A DNA stretch of 64,000 nt. Source: Ciceribacter sichuanensis. GTDB taxonomy: Bacteria; Pseudomonadota; Alphaproteobacteria; Rhizobiales; Rhizobiaceae. The stretch covers positions 372,001 to 436,000 of the forward strand of contig NZ_JAMXLX010000002.1 in the NCBI RefSeq assembly GCF_024055605.1, in the 5' to 3' direction. The position numbers were made by a program, and so were the translations under genes. Within the stretch, counting starts at the first letter, position 1, and each line of letters opens with the position of its first letter. Under the pieces are notes generated by a model, which saw only the letters and a list, made by a program, of their open reading frames with translations, was not told where the DNA came from and made no database searches. Below, piece after piece: positions 34,507 through 43,019 of this stretch.

Positions 34507-35601
34507 GTGACGCAAACGTCAGTCAACGACATCGAATTCCGGTCCGTTACCAAGAACTATGGTGCCGTGACCGCAGTGAAGAACATTGAACTCGCAGTAC
34601 CCAAGGGTGCGTTTCTGGCACTGCTAGGGCCATCCGGCTGCGGCAAGACCACTTGCCTCAGGATGATCGGCGGCTTCGAGCAGCCTAGCGAGGGCGAAGT
34701 CATGATCGCCGGCACTCCGATGCATGGCGTTCCGGCCTATCGCCGCCCGGTGAACATGGTGTTCCAGCACTATGCGCTCTTCCCGCATTTCGATGTGGAG
34801 AACAACGTCGCCTATGGCCTGAGGCAGTTCCGTCCTCGCCTAGCGACTGGCGAAATCACCAAGAGAGTTGCCTCCGCACTCGAGATGGTCCGCCTCGGTG
34901 GCTTTGGCAAACGACGTATCCATGAACTCTCCGGCGGTCAGCAACAGCGCGTGGCGCTTGCCCGGGCGCTGGTGAACCGTCCCTCGGTCCTCCTGCTCGA
35001 CGAACCTTTGGCCGCGCTCGACAAGAACCTGCGCACTGCCATGCAGATAGAACTGCAGACGATCCAGCGGGAACTCGGCATCACCTTCGTGCTCGTCACC
35101 CATGACCAGGAAGAGGCACTGTCGATGAGCGATCTCGTCTGCGTCATGAATGCCGGCCGGATCGTTCAGCTCGCCCCACCGCAAGAGGTCTACGACAACC
35201 CCGCCGATCTCTTCGTCGCCGGCTTCGTCGGCAAGACCAACAAGCTGGAAGGCGACATCGAGGCCCGAGGCACCGATCGCTGCATGGTCCGCCTCGGCAA
35301 TGGCGTGGCGATCACCGCACCGGTCAAGCGGGAGCTTTCGGCAGGCAAGGCGATCCTGTCCGTGCGCCCCGAGGCCATCACGCTTTCGACCGCCGCAGAC
35401 GCGGTCACCGACGCTCTGCGCGGTCAGGTGACAAACCGGATCTTCCTGGGCTCCAGCGTTGAATATTGCGTGGCCGTGCCCGGCATCGGCGATGTCCTCG
35501 TCACCACGGAACGCCAGCCTGCCGAAACCGGCCTGCACGATCCCGGCACGGAAGTCGCGCTCGGCTTCGACCCGCAGGCCGTTCACATTTTTTCAGCATG
35601 A
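34507..35601 (+). CDS. Spermidine/putrescine-type ABC transporter ATP-binding protein (PotA-like)
   Basis: This 364-residue ATPase has Walker A GPSGCGKTT (residues 41-49), signature LSGGQQQRVALARAL, Walker B VLLLDEPLAALDKNLR and VTHDQEEALSMSD. A C-terminal TOBE domain (about residues 240-364) is present. The GTG start has GGGGA about 7 bases upstream. It is the first gene of an ATPase - binding protein - permease - permease - SDR operon, the usual order for Pot-type importers of polyamines and related cations. Control by the divergent LuxR gene is likely. Confidence 0.92.
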   Translation: MTQTSVNDIEFRSVTKNYGAVTAVKNIELAVPKGAFLALLGPSGCGKTTCLRMIGGFEQPSEGEVMIAGTPMHGVPAYRRPVNMVFQHYALFPHFDVENNVAYGLRQFRPRLATGEITKRVASALEMVRLGGFGKRRIHELSGGQQQRVALARALVNRPSVLLLDEPLAALDKNLRTAMQIELQTIQRELGITFVLVTHDQEEALSMSDLVCVMNAGRIVQLAPPQEVYDNPADLFVAGFVGKTNKLEGDIEARGTDRCMVRLGNGVAITAPVKRELSAGKAILSVRPEAITLSTAADAVTDALRGQVTNRIFLGSSVEYCVAVPGIGDVLVTTERQPAETGLHDPGTEVALGFDPQAVHIFSA

Positions 35602-35647
35602 CGAGCATTACAAGAAAACATCACGAAAAAACAAAGGGAACAGCAAC

Positions 35648-36808
35648 ATGAGCAGGAAAGAAAAGGATAATTCGCTGATCACGCCCGAACGTTTCGCGGA
35701 CGAGTTCATGCGTCTGAAGCGTGGTTCCGTGAGCCGCCGTCACTTCCTCGGCATAACCGGCCTCGGCCTTGCAGCCACCGTCATGGGCGGTGCAATGCGC
35801 CCCTTCGGTTCCATGGCGATGGCCGAGGATCTCGGCAAGCAGATGTCGATCGCCACCTGGCCGAACTATCACGATCCCGCAACCTTCGAGGCCTTCACCG
35901 CCGCGACCGGCGTTGCCGTCGAGGTCAACGTCTTCGGCTCCAACGAGGAAATGCTGGCCAAGCTCCAGGCGGGCGCTTCGGGCTGGGACCTGTTCGTGCC
36001 GACCAACTACACGATTTCCACCTACGTTCAGCTCGGCCTGATCGACGAACTCGACCTGACCAAGGTGCCGAACTTCAGTGCAACGACCGAGAACCCGCGC
36101 TTCACTTCCGAAGGCAAGATCGACGGCAAGACCTTTGCCCTGCCGAAGAACTGGGGCACCACGGGCTTTGCGGTCAATACCGACAAGATCAAGAAGCCGA
36201 TGGCAAGCTGGAAGGACTTCTTCGAAGTCGCCATGACCGAGGCTGACGGCCGCGCCATGGTACATGATTATCAGCTCACCACCATCGGCAACGCCCTGGT
36301 CTCGCTCGGCTACTCCTTCAACTCGATCAAGCCGGAAGAACTCGCCAAGGCCGAGGAACTGTTGCTCAAGGTGAAGCCGCACCTCTTCGCCATCAACAGC
36401 GACTACCAGCCGGCGATGCGCGCGGGTGATGCATGGCTGACCATGTGCTGGACCAATGACGGCGCCCAGCTCAACCGCGACATTCCCGATATCGCCTATA
36501 TCCTCGGCAAGGACGGCGGCGAGATCTGGACCGACTATTACGCGATCCCGAAGGATGCCCCGAACAAGGCGGCCGGCTACGCACTCCTGAATTTCCTGAT
36601 GGACCCGGCCGTCGCCGTGAAGGAACACGTCGCCAACGGTGCTCCGGCAACCGACAGCCGCGTCATCGATCTGCTGCCGAAGGAAATCACCTCGAACAAG
36701 ATCGTCTATCCGGATGAAGCTGCACTGACGCCGCTCGAATTCGGCGCAGCCGTGACGCTGACCGATCCCGGCCGCGCCGAGCTGATGGCACGGTTCAAAT
36801 CGGCCTGA
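35648..36808 (+). CDS. PotD/PotF-type periplasmic substrate-binding protein with Tat signal
   Basis: This 386-residue binding protein has a twin-arginine signal (SRRHFLGITGLGLAATVMGG). The mature chain begins after AMA-ED, then KQMSIATWPNYHDPATFEAFTAATG, the typical start of polyamine-binding proteins (which bind in a cleft lined by Trp, Glu and Asp). Export through Tat implies folding in the cytoplasm. The start at 35648 has AAGGGAACAGCAAC upstream; a frame open from 35459 overlaps the ATPase gene and is not real. The ligand could be a polyamine, a betaine or another cation. Confidence 0.92.
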   Translation: MSRKEKDNSLITPERFADEFMRLKRGSVSRRHFLGITGLGLAATVMGGAMRPFGSMAMAEDLGKQMSIATWPNYHDPATFEAFTAATGVAVEVNVFGSNEEMLAKLQAGASGWDLFVPTNYTISTYVQLGLIDELDLTKVPNFSATTENPRFTSEGKIDGKTFALPKNWGTTGFAVNTDKIKKPMASWKDFFEVAMTEADGRAMVHDYQLTTIGNALVSLGYSFNSIKPEELAKAEELLLKVKPHLFAINSDYQPAMRAGDAWLTMCWTNDGAQLNRDIPDIAYILGKDGGEIWTDYYAIPKDAPNKAAGYALLNFLMDPAVAVKEHVANGAPATDSRVIDLLPKEITSNKIVYPDEAALTPLEFGAAVTLTDPGRAELMARFKSA

Positions 36809-36818
36809 GCATGAAACC

Positions 36819-36879
36819 GGGCGGTTCATCGCCGCCCGCTTCCCATCCCCCGCCGATACAAGGCGGACCACGGCGGGGG
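36819..36879 (+). terminator. Two GC-rich hairpins after the PotD/F-type gene
   Basis: GGGCGG / CCGCCC (36819-36837, 7-base loop) is followed by a 9-bp stem CCCCCGCCG / CGGCGGGGG (36847-36879). Both lie in the 108-base gap between binding-protein and permease genes. They probably attenuate or protect the upstream message; the second ends in TCTTCC without a strong U run. Confidence 0.6.
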
Positions 36880-36916
36880 TCTTCCGTTCAAACTCCTACA
36901 GGATCGATTTCGACCC

Positions 36917-37780
36917 ATGGCCAGTCTCGACACAAGGAAAAAGCTTGTGACCGCGGCGCTGATCGCGCCGGCGGCCCTGTGGCTGTTCTTCTTCCTGGTG
37001 CTGCCCTTCATCGCCATGCTGGTCTTCTCCTTCGGCGAACGCGGCGCGGCCGGCGGCTATCAGCCAGGCTTCACGCTGGAGCACTACGCCAATCTCGGCG
37101 CCCGCTCGATGGCCTATGTCAACACACTGACGCTTGCGCCGGTCGGCTCCCTGCTCTGCCTGCTGATCGCCTATCCGGCAGCCTATTACCTAGCGGTCAA
37201 GTCGAGCCCCAGCCACCGGCTCCTGCTGGTCTCGCTCGTCATCATTCCCTTCTGGACGAGCCTGCTCGTGCGCACCTATGCCTGGATGTATATTCTCGGC
37301 TCGCGCGGCATTCCGAACCTGCTGGATATCATCGGCATCGAGAATGTCCGAATGCTCAACACGCCCGGCGCAGTGCTGCTCGGCATCGTCTATGGCTATC
37401 TGCCGCTGATGATCATGCCGATCTATGTCAGCCTCGAAAAGCTCGACCGACGTCTGTTGGAAGCCTCCGCCGATCTTGGCGCAAAACCGATCTCGACCTT
37501 CTTCAGCGTCACCCTGCCGCTCTCGCTTCCCGGCGTCATGACCGGCGTGGCGCTCGTCACCATCCTGCTGCTCGGCGAATACCTGATCCCGCAGCTTCTC
37601 GGCGGCGGCAAGGTCTTCTTCCTCGGCAACGCGTTGGTCGACCTCTTCCTGCAATCGCGCAACTGGCCCTTCGGCTCGGCGATTGCCGTCACCCTCGTGC
37701 TCATCGTCGTCATCGTCCTGATGATCGCCATGCGGATCGCCTGGCGCGTCTCAGGCACAAGGCAAGTGGATCTCGTCTGA
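36917..37780 (+). CDS. ABC transporter permease (PotB-like)
   Basis: This 287-residue inner-membrane permease has six helices. It carries the PotB-like stretch IIPFWTSLLVRTYAWMYILG and the EAA loop LEASADLGAKPISTFFSVTLPLS. The ATG is preceded by AGGA about 13 bases upstream. Its stop codon overlaps the start of the PotC-like gene (ATGA), so translation is coupled. Confidence 0.92.
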   Translation: MASLDTRKKLVTAALIAPAALWLFFFLVLPFIAMLVFSFGERGAAGGYQPGFTLEHYANLGARSMAYVNTLTLAPVGSLLCLLIAYPAAYYLAVKSSPSHRLLLVSLVIIPFWTSLLVRTYAWMYILGSRGIPNLLDIIGIENVRMLNTPGAVLLGIVYGYLPLMIMPIYVSLEKLDRRLLEASADLGAKPISTFFSVTLPLSLPGVMTGVALVTILLLGEYLIPQLLGGGKVFFLGNALVDLFLQSRNWPFGSAIAVTLVLIVVIVLMIAMRIAWRVSGTRQVDLV

Positions 37781-38604
37781 TGCGCGCCTTCATCACCAGC
37801 GTCTACCTGTTCCTGTATGCGCCGATCGCACTCGTCGTCCTGTTCTCGTTCAATGCCGGCCGCAACGCGTCCGAATTCATCGGCTTCTCGACCCAGTGGT
37901 ATGGCAAGGCGCTCGGCAACAGCTTTCTGATGAATGCGCTGTGGAACAGCCTCGTCATCGGCCTGACCAGCGCCCTGCTCGCCGCCCTCTTCGGCACCAT
38001 GGCCGCCCTTGCGATGGAGCGCATGTCACCCCGCATGCGGGCAATCTTCGATGGGCTGTTTTCCGCCGCCATCGTCGTTCCGGGCGTCGTCATCGGCATT
38101 GCGACGCTCGTTGCACTGGTCGAGGTGTTCAATTTCGTCAATCCGGTGATAACGGCGATCTGGCCGGGAGAGGTCGCGCCGAAACTGGGGCTCGGTTACG
38201 GCTCCGTGATCGCCGCCCACGGCCTGTTCAGCATGGCGCTCGTGACCATGATCGTGAAGGCGCGCATCGCCAGCCTCGGCCGCGATATCGTGGAAGCCTC
38301 GAGCGACCTTTACGCCACGCCGTTCACCACTTTCCGCTCCATCGTCCTGCCGCAGATCCTGCCATCCATCGTGGCCGGTTTCCTGCTCGCCTTCACCTTC
38401 TCCTTCGACGATTTCATCATCGCCTTCTTCGTCGCGGGATCGAAGACCACGCTGCCGATGTATGTCTTCGCCTCGATCCGCCGCGGCATCACGCCTGAAA
38501 TCAACGCCGTCGCATCCATGGTGCTTGCCGCCTCGCTCATGATGATCGTCGGCGCACGCAGCCTGATGCGCGAGCGCAAGCCTGCGTCTTCGGAAACGGA
38601 GTAA
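37780..38604 (+). CDS. ABC transporter permease (PotC-like)
   Basis: This 274-residue permease starts at an ATG that overlaps the PotB-like stop. It opens with MRAFITSVYLFLYAPIALVVLFSFN, the classic PotC/PotI beginning, and has the EAA loop VEASSDLYATPFTTFRSIVLPQ. The FSFDDFIIAFFVAG motif is nearly diagnostic of polyamine-type PotC proteins. A longer reading frame running from 36811 fuses a spurious N-terminus from the wrong frame of the PotB-like gene and should be disregarded. Confidence 0.93.
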   Translation: MRAFITSVYLFLYAPIALVVLFSFNAGRNASEFIGFSTQWYGKALGNSFLMNALWNSLVIGLTSALLAALFGTMAALAMERMSPRMRAIFDGLFSAAIVVPGVVIGIATLVALVEVFNFVNPVITAIWPGEVAPKLGLGYGSVIAAHGLFSMALVTMIVKARIASLGRDIVEASSDLYATPFTTFRSIVLPQILPSIVAGFLLAFTFSFDDFIIAFFVAGSKTTLPMYVFASIRRGITPEINAVASMVLAASLMMIVGARSLMRERKPASSETE

Positions 38605-38609
38605 ATCCC

Positions 38610-39371
38610 ATGATCCTCAAGGACCGCGTCGCCATCGTCACCGGCGCCGGCTCGGGCATCGGCCGCGCTTCCGCCGCGATCATCGCCCGCGAGGGCGCCC
38701 ATGTCGTCGTCGCCGACCGGAACGCCGACGCGGCGCAATCGACAGTCGCGGATATCGAGGCGGCAGGAGGTTCGGCCGAGGCGCTCGTTCTCGACGTCAC
38801 AGACGATGCCGCCCTCAACGATGGATTTGCCGGCGTGCTTGCCCGTCATGGCAGGATCGACATCCTGCACAATCATGCGGGAGCCCAGGTCGAAGGCGAT
38901 CTGGAAACCGTCTCCGTCGAAGGCTTCGACCGCTCCTGGGACCTGAACGTGCGCGCCCATTTCATGGCGGCTCGCCTCGTCATGCCGGCGATGAAGGCCG
39001 CCGGTCGCGGCGCCATCGTCAACACCTCGTCGTCCTCGGGCATTCTCTACGACCGCGAGATGATCGCCTACACCACCTCGAAACACGCTATTATCGCCAT
39101 GACCAAACAGATGGCCGGCGACTATGCGAAATTCGGCATCCGGGTAAACGCCCTTTGCCCGGGCTGGGTCGACACCCCGTTCAACGATCCCTTCATCCGC
39201 CAGATGGGCGGACGACAGGAGCTTGAAGCCTATATCCGGCGAAAGGTGCCGCTCGGCCGCTTCGGCAGCACCGACGAGATCGCGGAAGCCGTTCTCTTCC
39301 TCGTCTCCGACCGCTCATCCTATATGACCGGCCAGGTCCTCGTGATTGACGGCGGCGAAACCGTATCCTGA
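38610..39371 (+). CDS. Short-chain dehydrogenase/reductase at the end of the Pot-type operon
   Basis: This 253-residue SDR has TGAGSGIGR (residues 11-19), an unusual NHAG in place of NNAG, the active-site serine in NTSSSSG and YTTSK. The aspartate in VVVADRN after the second strand indicates NAD preference. It starts 5 bases after the permease stop with a GGAG site, so it is part of the importer operon. The context suggests that it oxidises the imported compound or its product. Substrate unknown; the hydroxyl of a choline-like or amino-alcohol substrate is possible but not shown. Confidence 0.9.
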   Translation: MILKDRVAIVTGAGSGIGRASAAIIAREGAHVVVADRNADAAQSTVADIEAAGGSAEALVLDVTDDAALNDGFAGVLARHGRIDILHNHAGAQVEGDLETVSVEGFDRSWDLNVRAHFMAARLVMPAMKAAGRGAIVNTSSSSGILYDREMIAYTTSKHAIIAMTKQMAGDYAKFGIRVNALCPGWVDTPFNDPFIRQMGGRQELEAYIRRKVPLGRFGSTDEIAEAVLFLVSDRSSYMTGQVLVIDGGETVS

Positions 39372-39381
39372 GCGGCCAAGA

Positions 39382-40365
39382 CTACGCGACCAACCCGCTG
39401 CCCGGCCGCAACCGCCGGCGGGTGTCGGAAGCGCTTTCGCGGAAATGCGCCCGGTAGCTACGGGCAAAGGCCGAAGCCGAATTGAAACCGGTCAGCGCCG
39501 CGATATCGGCAAAGGCAAGCCGCGTCTCGATCACCTTGCGCCGCGCCGCATTGAGCCTGAGAGCCAGGTAATGCACATGCGGCGGCGCGCCGATCGTCTC
39601 CCGAAACAGGGATTGCAGGTAACGATCGCTGACCCCGACGCGCCGGGCAAGCCGCGCCAGCGTCAGCGGCTGCTCGATATGCTCCTCCATCAACCGCATG
39701 GCATGGCTGACCCTCGGGTCGGCCAGCCGCACGCTGCCGGTCGACGGCATGGCCGCAGCGTCGCCCGGCGTACCGCCCTGCTCGTAGATGAACTGCCGCG
39801 ACACCTCCAGCGCCATGGAATAGCCGTGACGGCGACGGATCAGTTCCAGCATCAGGTCGAGTGTCGGCAGAGAACCGCCGGTGGTGATACGTTTTCCGTC
39901 GATCACATAGCGCTCCCGAACGGTGCGCACCTGCGGATAGGAGGAGGAAAACTCCTCGTAGTCCTCCCAGTGCGAGGTTGCCGAGAAACCGTCGAGCAGC
40001 GCCGTTTCGGCCAGCAGCCATGTACCGGATTCGATCCCGGCGACGACACTCCGATGGCGGGCGGACTTTGCCAGCAGGGTTTTCAGCGCGGAGGTCGCAT
40101 AACGCCGCCAGTTGTGGCTCGACAGCACGAAGAGCGGGGTTGTCTCGTTCTCCGGCCGGAAGACCGCGTCGACCGGTACGGGAATGCGGCTCTTCGTCTC
40201 GATCGCCAGCCCGTCCGGGCTCATGATACGCCAGTGGTAAAGGTCAAGACCGCTGACCCGGTTGGCAACACGCAACGGCTCGATCACCGAGGCGACGAGG
40301 ATGAGGTTGGTTTCCGGAACGACAAGAATGTCGAACTCCGTCGTCTGGATCGGGTCTTCCGCCAT
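39382..40365 (-). CDS. GlxA-family AraC-type regulator (DJ-1/PfpI-HTH), likely for the carnitine cluster
   Basis: This 327-residue protein has an N-terminal DJ-1/PfpI-like domain (about residues 1-185; the usual nucleophile region reads VVAGIESGTWLLA, with no cysteine, as in many GlxA regulators). The C-terminal AraC/XylS double HTH spans about residues 220-320 (LTLARLARRVGVSDRYLQSLFRETIG). CdhR of Pseudomonas carnitine catabolism has this architecture. It is divergent from the BKACE-carnitine dehydrogenase operon with a 123-base spacer holding dyads, so I infer activation of that operon by a betaine. Convergent with the SDR gene (10-base gap). Confidence 0.88.
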   Translation of the reverse strand: MAEDPIQTTEFDILVVPETNLILVASVIEPLRVANRVSGLDLYHWRIMSPDGLAIETKSRIPVPVDAVFRPENETTPLFVLSSHNWRRYATSALKTLLAKSARHRSVVAGIESGTWLLAETALLDGFSATSHWEDYEEFSSSYPQVRTVRERYVIDGKRITTGGSLPTLDLMLELIRRRHGYSMALEVSRQFIYEQGGTPGDAAAMPSTGSVRLADPRVSHAMRLMEEHIEQPLTLARLARRVGVSDRYLQSLFRETIGAPPHVHYLALRLNAARRKVIETRLAFADIAALTGFNSASAFARSYRAHFRESASDTRRRLRPGSGLVA

Positions 40366-40390
40366 GCAAGGGTCTTTTGAAAGAGCATCA

Positions 40391-40420
40391 GATCAGTTCT
40401 GATACTGTATAGAATTGATC
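40391..40420. promoter_or_regulatory. Nested dyads in the GlxA-regulator / carnitine operon intergenic region
   Basis: ATCAG-TT-CTGAT (40392-40403) is a perfect 5-bp inverted repeat. Overlapping it, GATCA (40391-40395) is mirrored by TGATC (40416-40420), spanning 30 bp. The region lies 69-98 bases upstream of the BKACE gene start, so it is a plausible activator site. Confidence 0.45.
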
Positions 40421-40488
40421 CGTTCATGCAAAGCACGTTCCTCAAAACTGGCACGTAATAGCTCCAACAAAAGAGGGAGAACCTGACC

Positions 40489-41403
40489 GTGCCACTAGCC
40501 ATGAATCGCGACGTCTTCATCACCTGTGCCGTTACCGGCGCCGGCGACACCACTTCCAGGTCGAAGCACGTACCGATTACCCCCCAGCAGATCGCCGAAA
40601 GCGCCATCGATGCAGCCAAGGCTGGCGCTGCCGTCGTTCACTGCCACGTCCGCGAGCCGGAAACAGGTGCAGCAAGCCGCCGCAACGAACTCTACAGGGA
40701 AGTTACCGACCGCATCCGCGCAGCCGATGTCGACGTGGTCCTCAACCTCACCGCCGGCATGGGCGGCGACCTGATTTTCGGTGATGTCGAAACCCCCCTT
40801 CCCCTGAACACGAAGGGCACCGACATGGCCGGCGCCACCGAGCGCGTCTCCCACGTTGCCGAATGCCTGCCGGAAATCTGCACGCTCGACTGCGGCACGA
40901 TGAACTTCAACCTCGGCGACTACGTGATGACCAACACGCCGTCGATGCTGCGCGCCATGGCGAAGCTGATGACGGGCCTCGGCGTTCGCCCCGAGATCGA
41001 GGCCTTCGATACCGGCCATCTCTGGTTCGCCAAGCAGCTCGCCGAGGAGGGGCTGATCGAGGACCCGGTCCTGATCCAGCTCTGCATGGGTATTCCCTGG
41101 GGCGCGCCCGATGATCTCAATACCTTCATGGCGATGGTCAACAACGTGCCGTCGCACTGGACCTTCTCCGCCTTCTCCATCGGCCGCAATGCCATGGCCT
41201 ATCCGGCAGCCGCCGTGCTCGCCGGCGGCAATGTCCGTGTCGGCCTCGAGGACAACCTCTATGTCGGCAAGGGCCAATTAGCCACCAACGCCCAGCTCGT
41301 CGAAAAGGCTGTTCAGGTGATCGAAGGCATGGGCGCCCGCGTTATCGGCCCGGCCGAGGTGCGCGAAAAGCTGAAGCTGGTGAAGCGCGCGCCGCGCAGC
41401 TGA
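40489..41403 (+). CDS. BKACE-family 3-dehydrocarnitine cleavage enzyme
   Basis: This 304-residue TIM-barrel beta-keto acid cleavage enzyme condenses a beta-keto acid with acetyl-CoA and splits it into acetoacetate and a new acyl-CoA. Zn ligands His51 and His53 lie in VVHCHVREPETG; a third region is RVGLEDNLYVGKG. Next to a carnitine dehydrogenase it should act on 3-dehydrocarnitine to yield acetoacetate and betainyl-CoA, an activity established for BKACE members by genome context and biochemistry. The start is GTG at 40489 with GGGAG about 10 bases upstream; ATG at 40501 is an alternative. First gene of the operon. Confidence 0.93.
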   Translation: MPLAMNRDVFITCAVTGAGDTTSRSKHVPITPQQIAESAIDAAKAGAAVVHCHVREPETGAASRRNELYREVTDRIRAADVDVVLNLTAGMGGDLIFGDVETPLPLNTKGTDMAGATERVSHVAECLPEICTLDCGTMNFNLGDYVMTNTPSMLRAMAKLMTGLGVRPEIEAFDTGHLWFAKQLAEEGLIEDPVLIQLCMGIPWGAPDDLNTFMAMVNNVPSHWTFSAFSIGRNAMAYPAAAVLAGGNVRVGLEDNLYVGKGQLATNAQLVEKAVQVIEGMGARVIGPAEVREKLKLVKRAPRS

Positions 41404-41441
41404 TTCGGAACAGGCAACCGAGAGATACAGGGAATTTCTGC

Positions 41442-42932
41442 ATGACCAAGATCAACAAGGCCGCCTGTGTCGGCGGCGGCGTCATCGGCGGGGCCTGGGC
41501 CGCCCGCTTCCTGCTCGCGGGCATAGACGTTTCGATGTACGACCCGCATCCGGAGGCGACCCGCATTGTCGGCGAAGTGCTGGCCAATGCCGAGCGCGCC
41601 TATGGCATGCTGACCATGGCGCCGCTGCCGCCGCGCGGCACGCTTTCCTTCGCCAAAAGCATTGAGGAAGCCGTGCAAGACGCTGACTGGATTCAGGAAA
41701 GCGTACCGGAACGGCTGGAGCTGAAGCGCGGAGTCCTGACCCAGATCGACGCGGCCGCAAGCCCGTCTGCCCTGATCGGCTCCTCCACTTCCGGCCTGAT
41801 GCCGACCGATCTCCAGCGCGACATGAAGCATCCAGAACGCTTCTTCGTCGCCCATCCCTACAATCCCGTCTACCTGCTGCCGCTAGTCGAACTCGTCGGC
41901 GGCCAGAAGACCTCGAAGGAAACCATCGCGAAAGCCAAGAAACTTGCCGCCACCATCGGCATGGAAGGCGTGGTCATTGCCAAGGAAATCGAGGCCTTTG
42001 TCGGCGACCGCCTGCTCGAAGCCCTGTGGCGCGAAGCGCTCTGGCTGATTCAGGACGACATCTGCGATACCGAAACCCTCGACAACGTGATCCGCTATTC
42101 GTTCGGCATGCGCTGGGCGCAGATGGGTCTGTTCGAGACCTATCGCATCGCCGGCGGCGAAGCCGGCATGCGCCACTTCCTCGCCCAGTTCGGCCCCTGC
42201 CTCCAGTGGCCCTGGACCAAATTCACCGATGTCGTCGATCTCGACGACGCGCTGGTCGACAAGATCGGCAGCCAGTCGGATGCGCAGTCCGGAGCCTATG
42301 GCATCCGCGAACTCGAGCGCATCCGCGACGAGAACCTCGTCGGCATCATGCAGGCGCTGAAGGGCGGAAACGGCGGCAAGGGCTGGGGCGCCGGTAAGCT
42401 GCTGGCCGATTTCGAAAGCCGCCTCTGGGCCAATGCCGGCAAGCTCTCGGTCGATACCGGCGCCGCAAAGCCGCTCCGCCTTCTCGACGTCAAGGTCAAC
42501 CCGTCCTGGGCCGACTATAACGGCCACATGACCGAATTCCGCTACCTTCAGGTCTTCGGCGACACCTCGGACGCCCTGCTCAGGTTGATCGGCGTGGATG
42601 ACGCTTACGTGAAGGACGGCCACAGCTACTACACGGTGGAGACACACATTCGCCATCTCGGCGAAGCCAAGGTCAACGAAGCGCTCTACTCCACCTGCCA
42701 GGTTCTTTCCGTGGATGAAAAACGCATCCACGTCTTCCACACGATCCACCGCGCTGCGGACGACGAAACAATCGCCACCGCCGAGCAGATGCTGCTTCAT
42801 GTCGACGCAAAAGCCGGCAAGGCGGCACCCGCTCCGGAAAGTGTGCTTTCGAAGGTGAAGGCAATCGCCGAGGCCCATGCCACCCTCCCGAAGCCGGAAG
42901 CGGCGGGACGGCATGTGGGGCAGAAGAAATGA
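41442..42932 (+). CDS. L-carnitine dehydrogenase fused to betainyl-CoA thioesterase
   Basis: This 496-residue bifunctional enzyme has an N-terminal 3-hydroxyacyl-CoA-dehydrogenase-like domain (NAD motif GGGVIGG at 11-17, ESVPERLELK, HPYNPVYLLPLVELVGG). It oxidises L-carnitine to 3-dehydrocarnitine. From about residue 345 a hot-dog thioesterase domain follows (VNPSWADYNGHM is the 4HBT signature), which can hydrolyse betainyl-CoA from the BKACE step to glycine betaine. Stand-alone carnitine dehydrogenases are about 320 residues; the fused form is known from Sinorhizobium and relatives. RBS AGGGA about 8 bases upstream. The gene order BKACE then dehydrogenase-thioesterase matches the described pathway. 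Confidence 0.93.
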   Translation: MTKINKAACVGGGVIGGAWAARFLLAGIDVSMYDPHPEATRIVGEVLANAERAYGMLTMAPLPPRGTLSFAKSIEEAVQDADWIQESVPERLELKRGVLTQIDAAASPSALIGSSTSGLMPTDLQRDMKHPERFFVAHPYNPVYLLPLVELVGGQKTSKETIAKAKKLAATIGMEGVVIAKEIEAFVGDRLLEALWREALWLIQDDICDTETLDNVIRYSFGMRWAQMGLFETYRIAGGEAGMRHFLAQFGPCLQWPWTKFTDVVDLDDALVDKIGSQSDAQSGAYGIRELERIRDENLVGIMQALKGGNGGKGWGAGKLLADFESRLWANAGKLSVDTGAAKPLRLLDVKVNPSWADYNGHMTEFRYLQVFGDTSDALLRLIGVDDAYVKDGHSYYTVETHIRHLGEAKVNEALYSTCQVLSVDEKRIHVFHTIHRAADDETIATAEQMLLHVDAKAGKAAPAPESVLSKVKAIAEAHATLPKPEAAGRHVGQKK

Positions 42933-42941
42933 AGTCAGACC

Positions 42942-42982
42942 TTGCCACTCCCGCCGGTCCTGCAGGCCGGCGGGAGCGGCAA
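42942..42982 (+). other. Strong intra-operon hairpin after the carnitine dehydrogenase gene
   Basis: A 16-position stem with a single A/C mismatch (TTGCC-A-CTCCCGCCGG / CCGGCGGGAG-C-GGCAA) encloses a 9-base loop and is followed by AAAACG. It begins 10 bases after the stop and lies before the acyl-CoA dehydrogenase gene. No U tract follows, so a 3'-end stabiliser or partial terminator is likelier than full termination. Confidence 0.65.
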
Positions 42983-43019
42983 AACGGCACGTCACTAACG
43001 GAGAATTGGGGGGAAGTGC

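Noticed and set aside
36811..37779. Long open frame running into the PotC-like gene and giving a 597-residue product
   Set aside because: Its first 323 codons lie in the wrong frame of the PotB-like gene and encode a low-complexity Arg/Pro-rich chain. The real PotC-like start is the ATG at 37780 overlapping the PotB-like stop.
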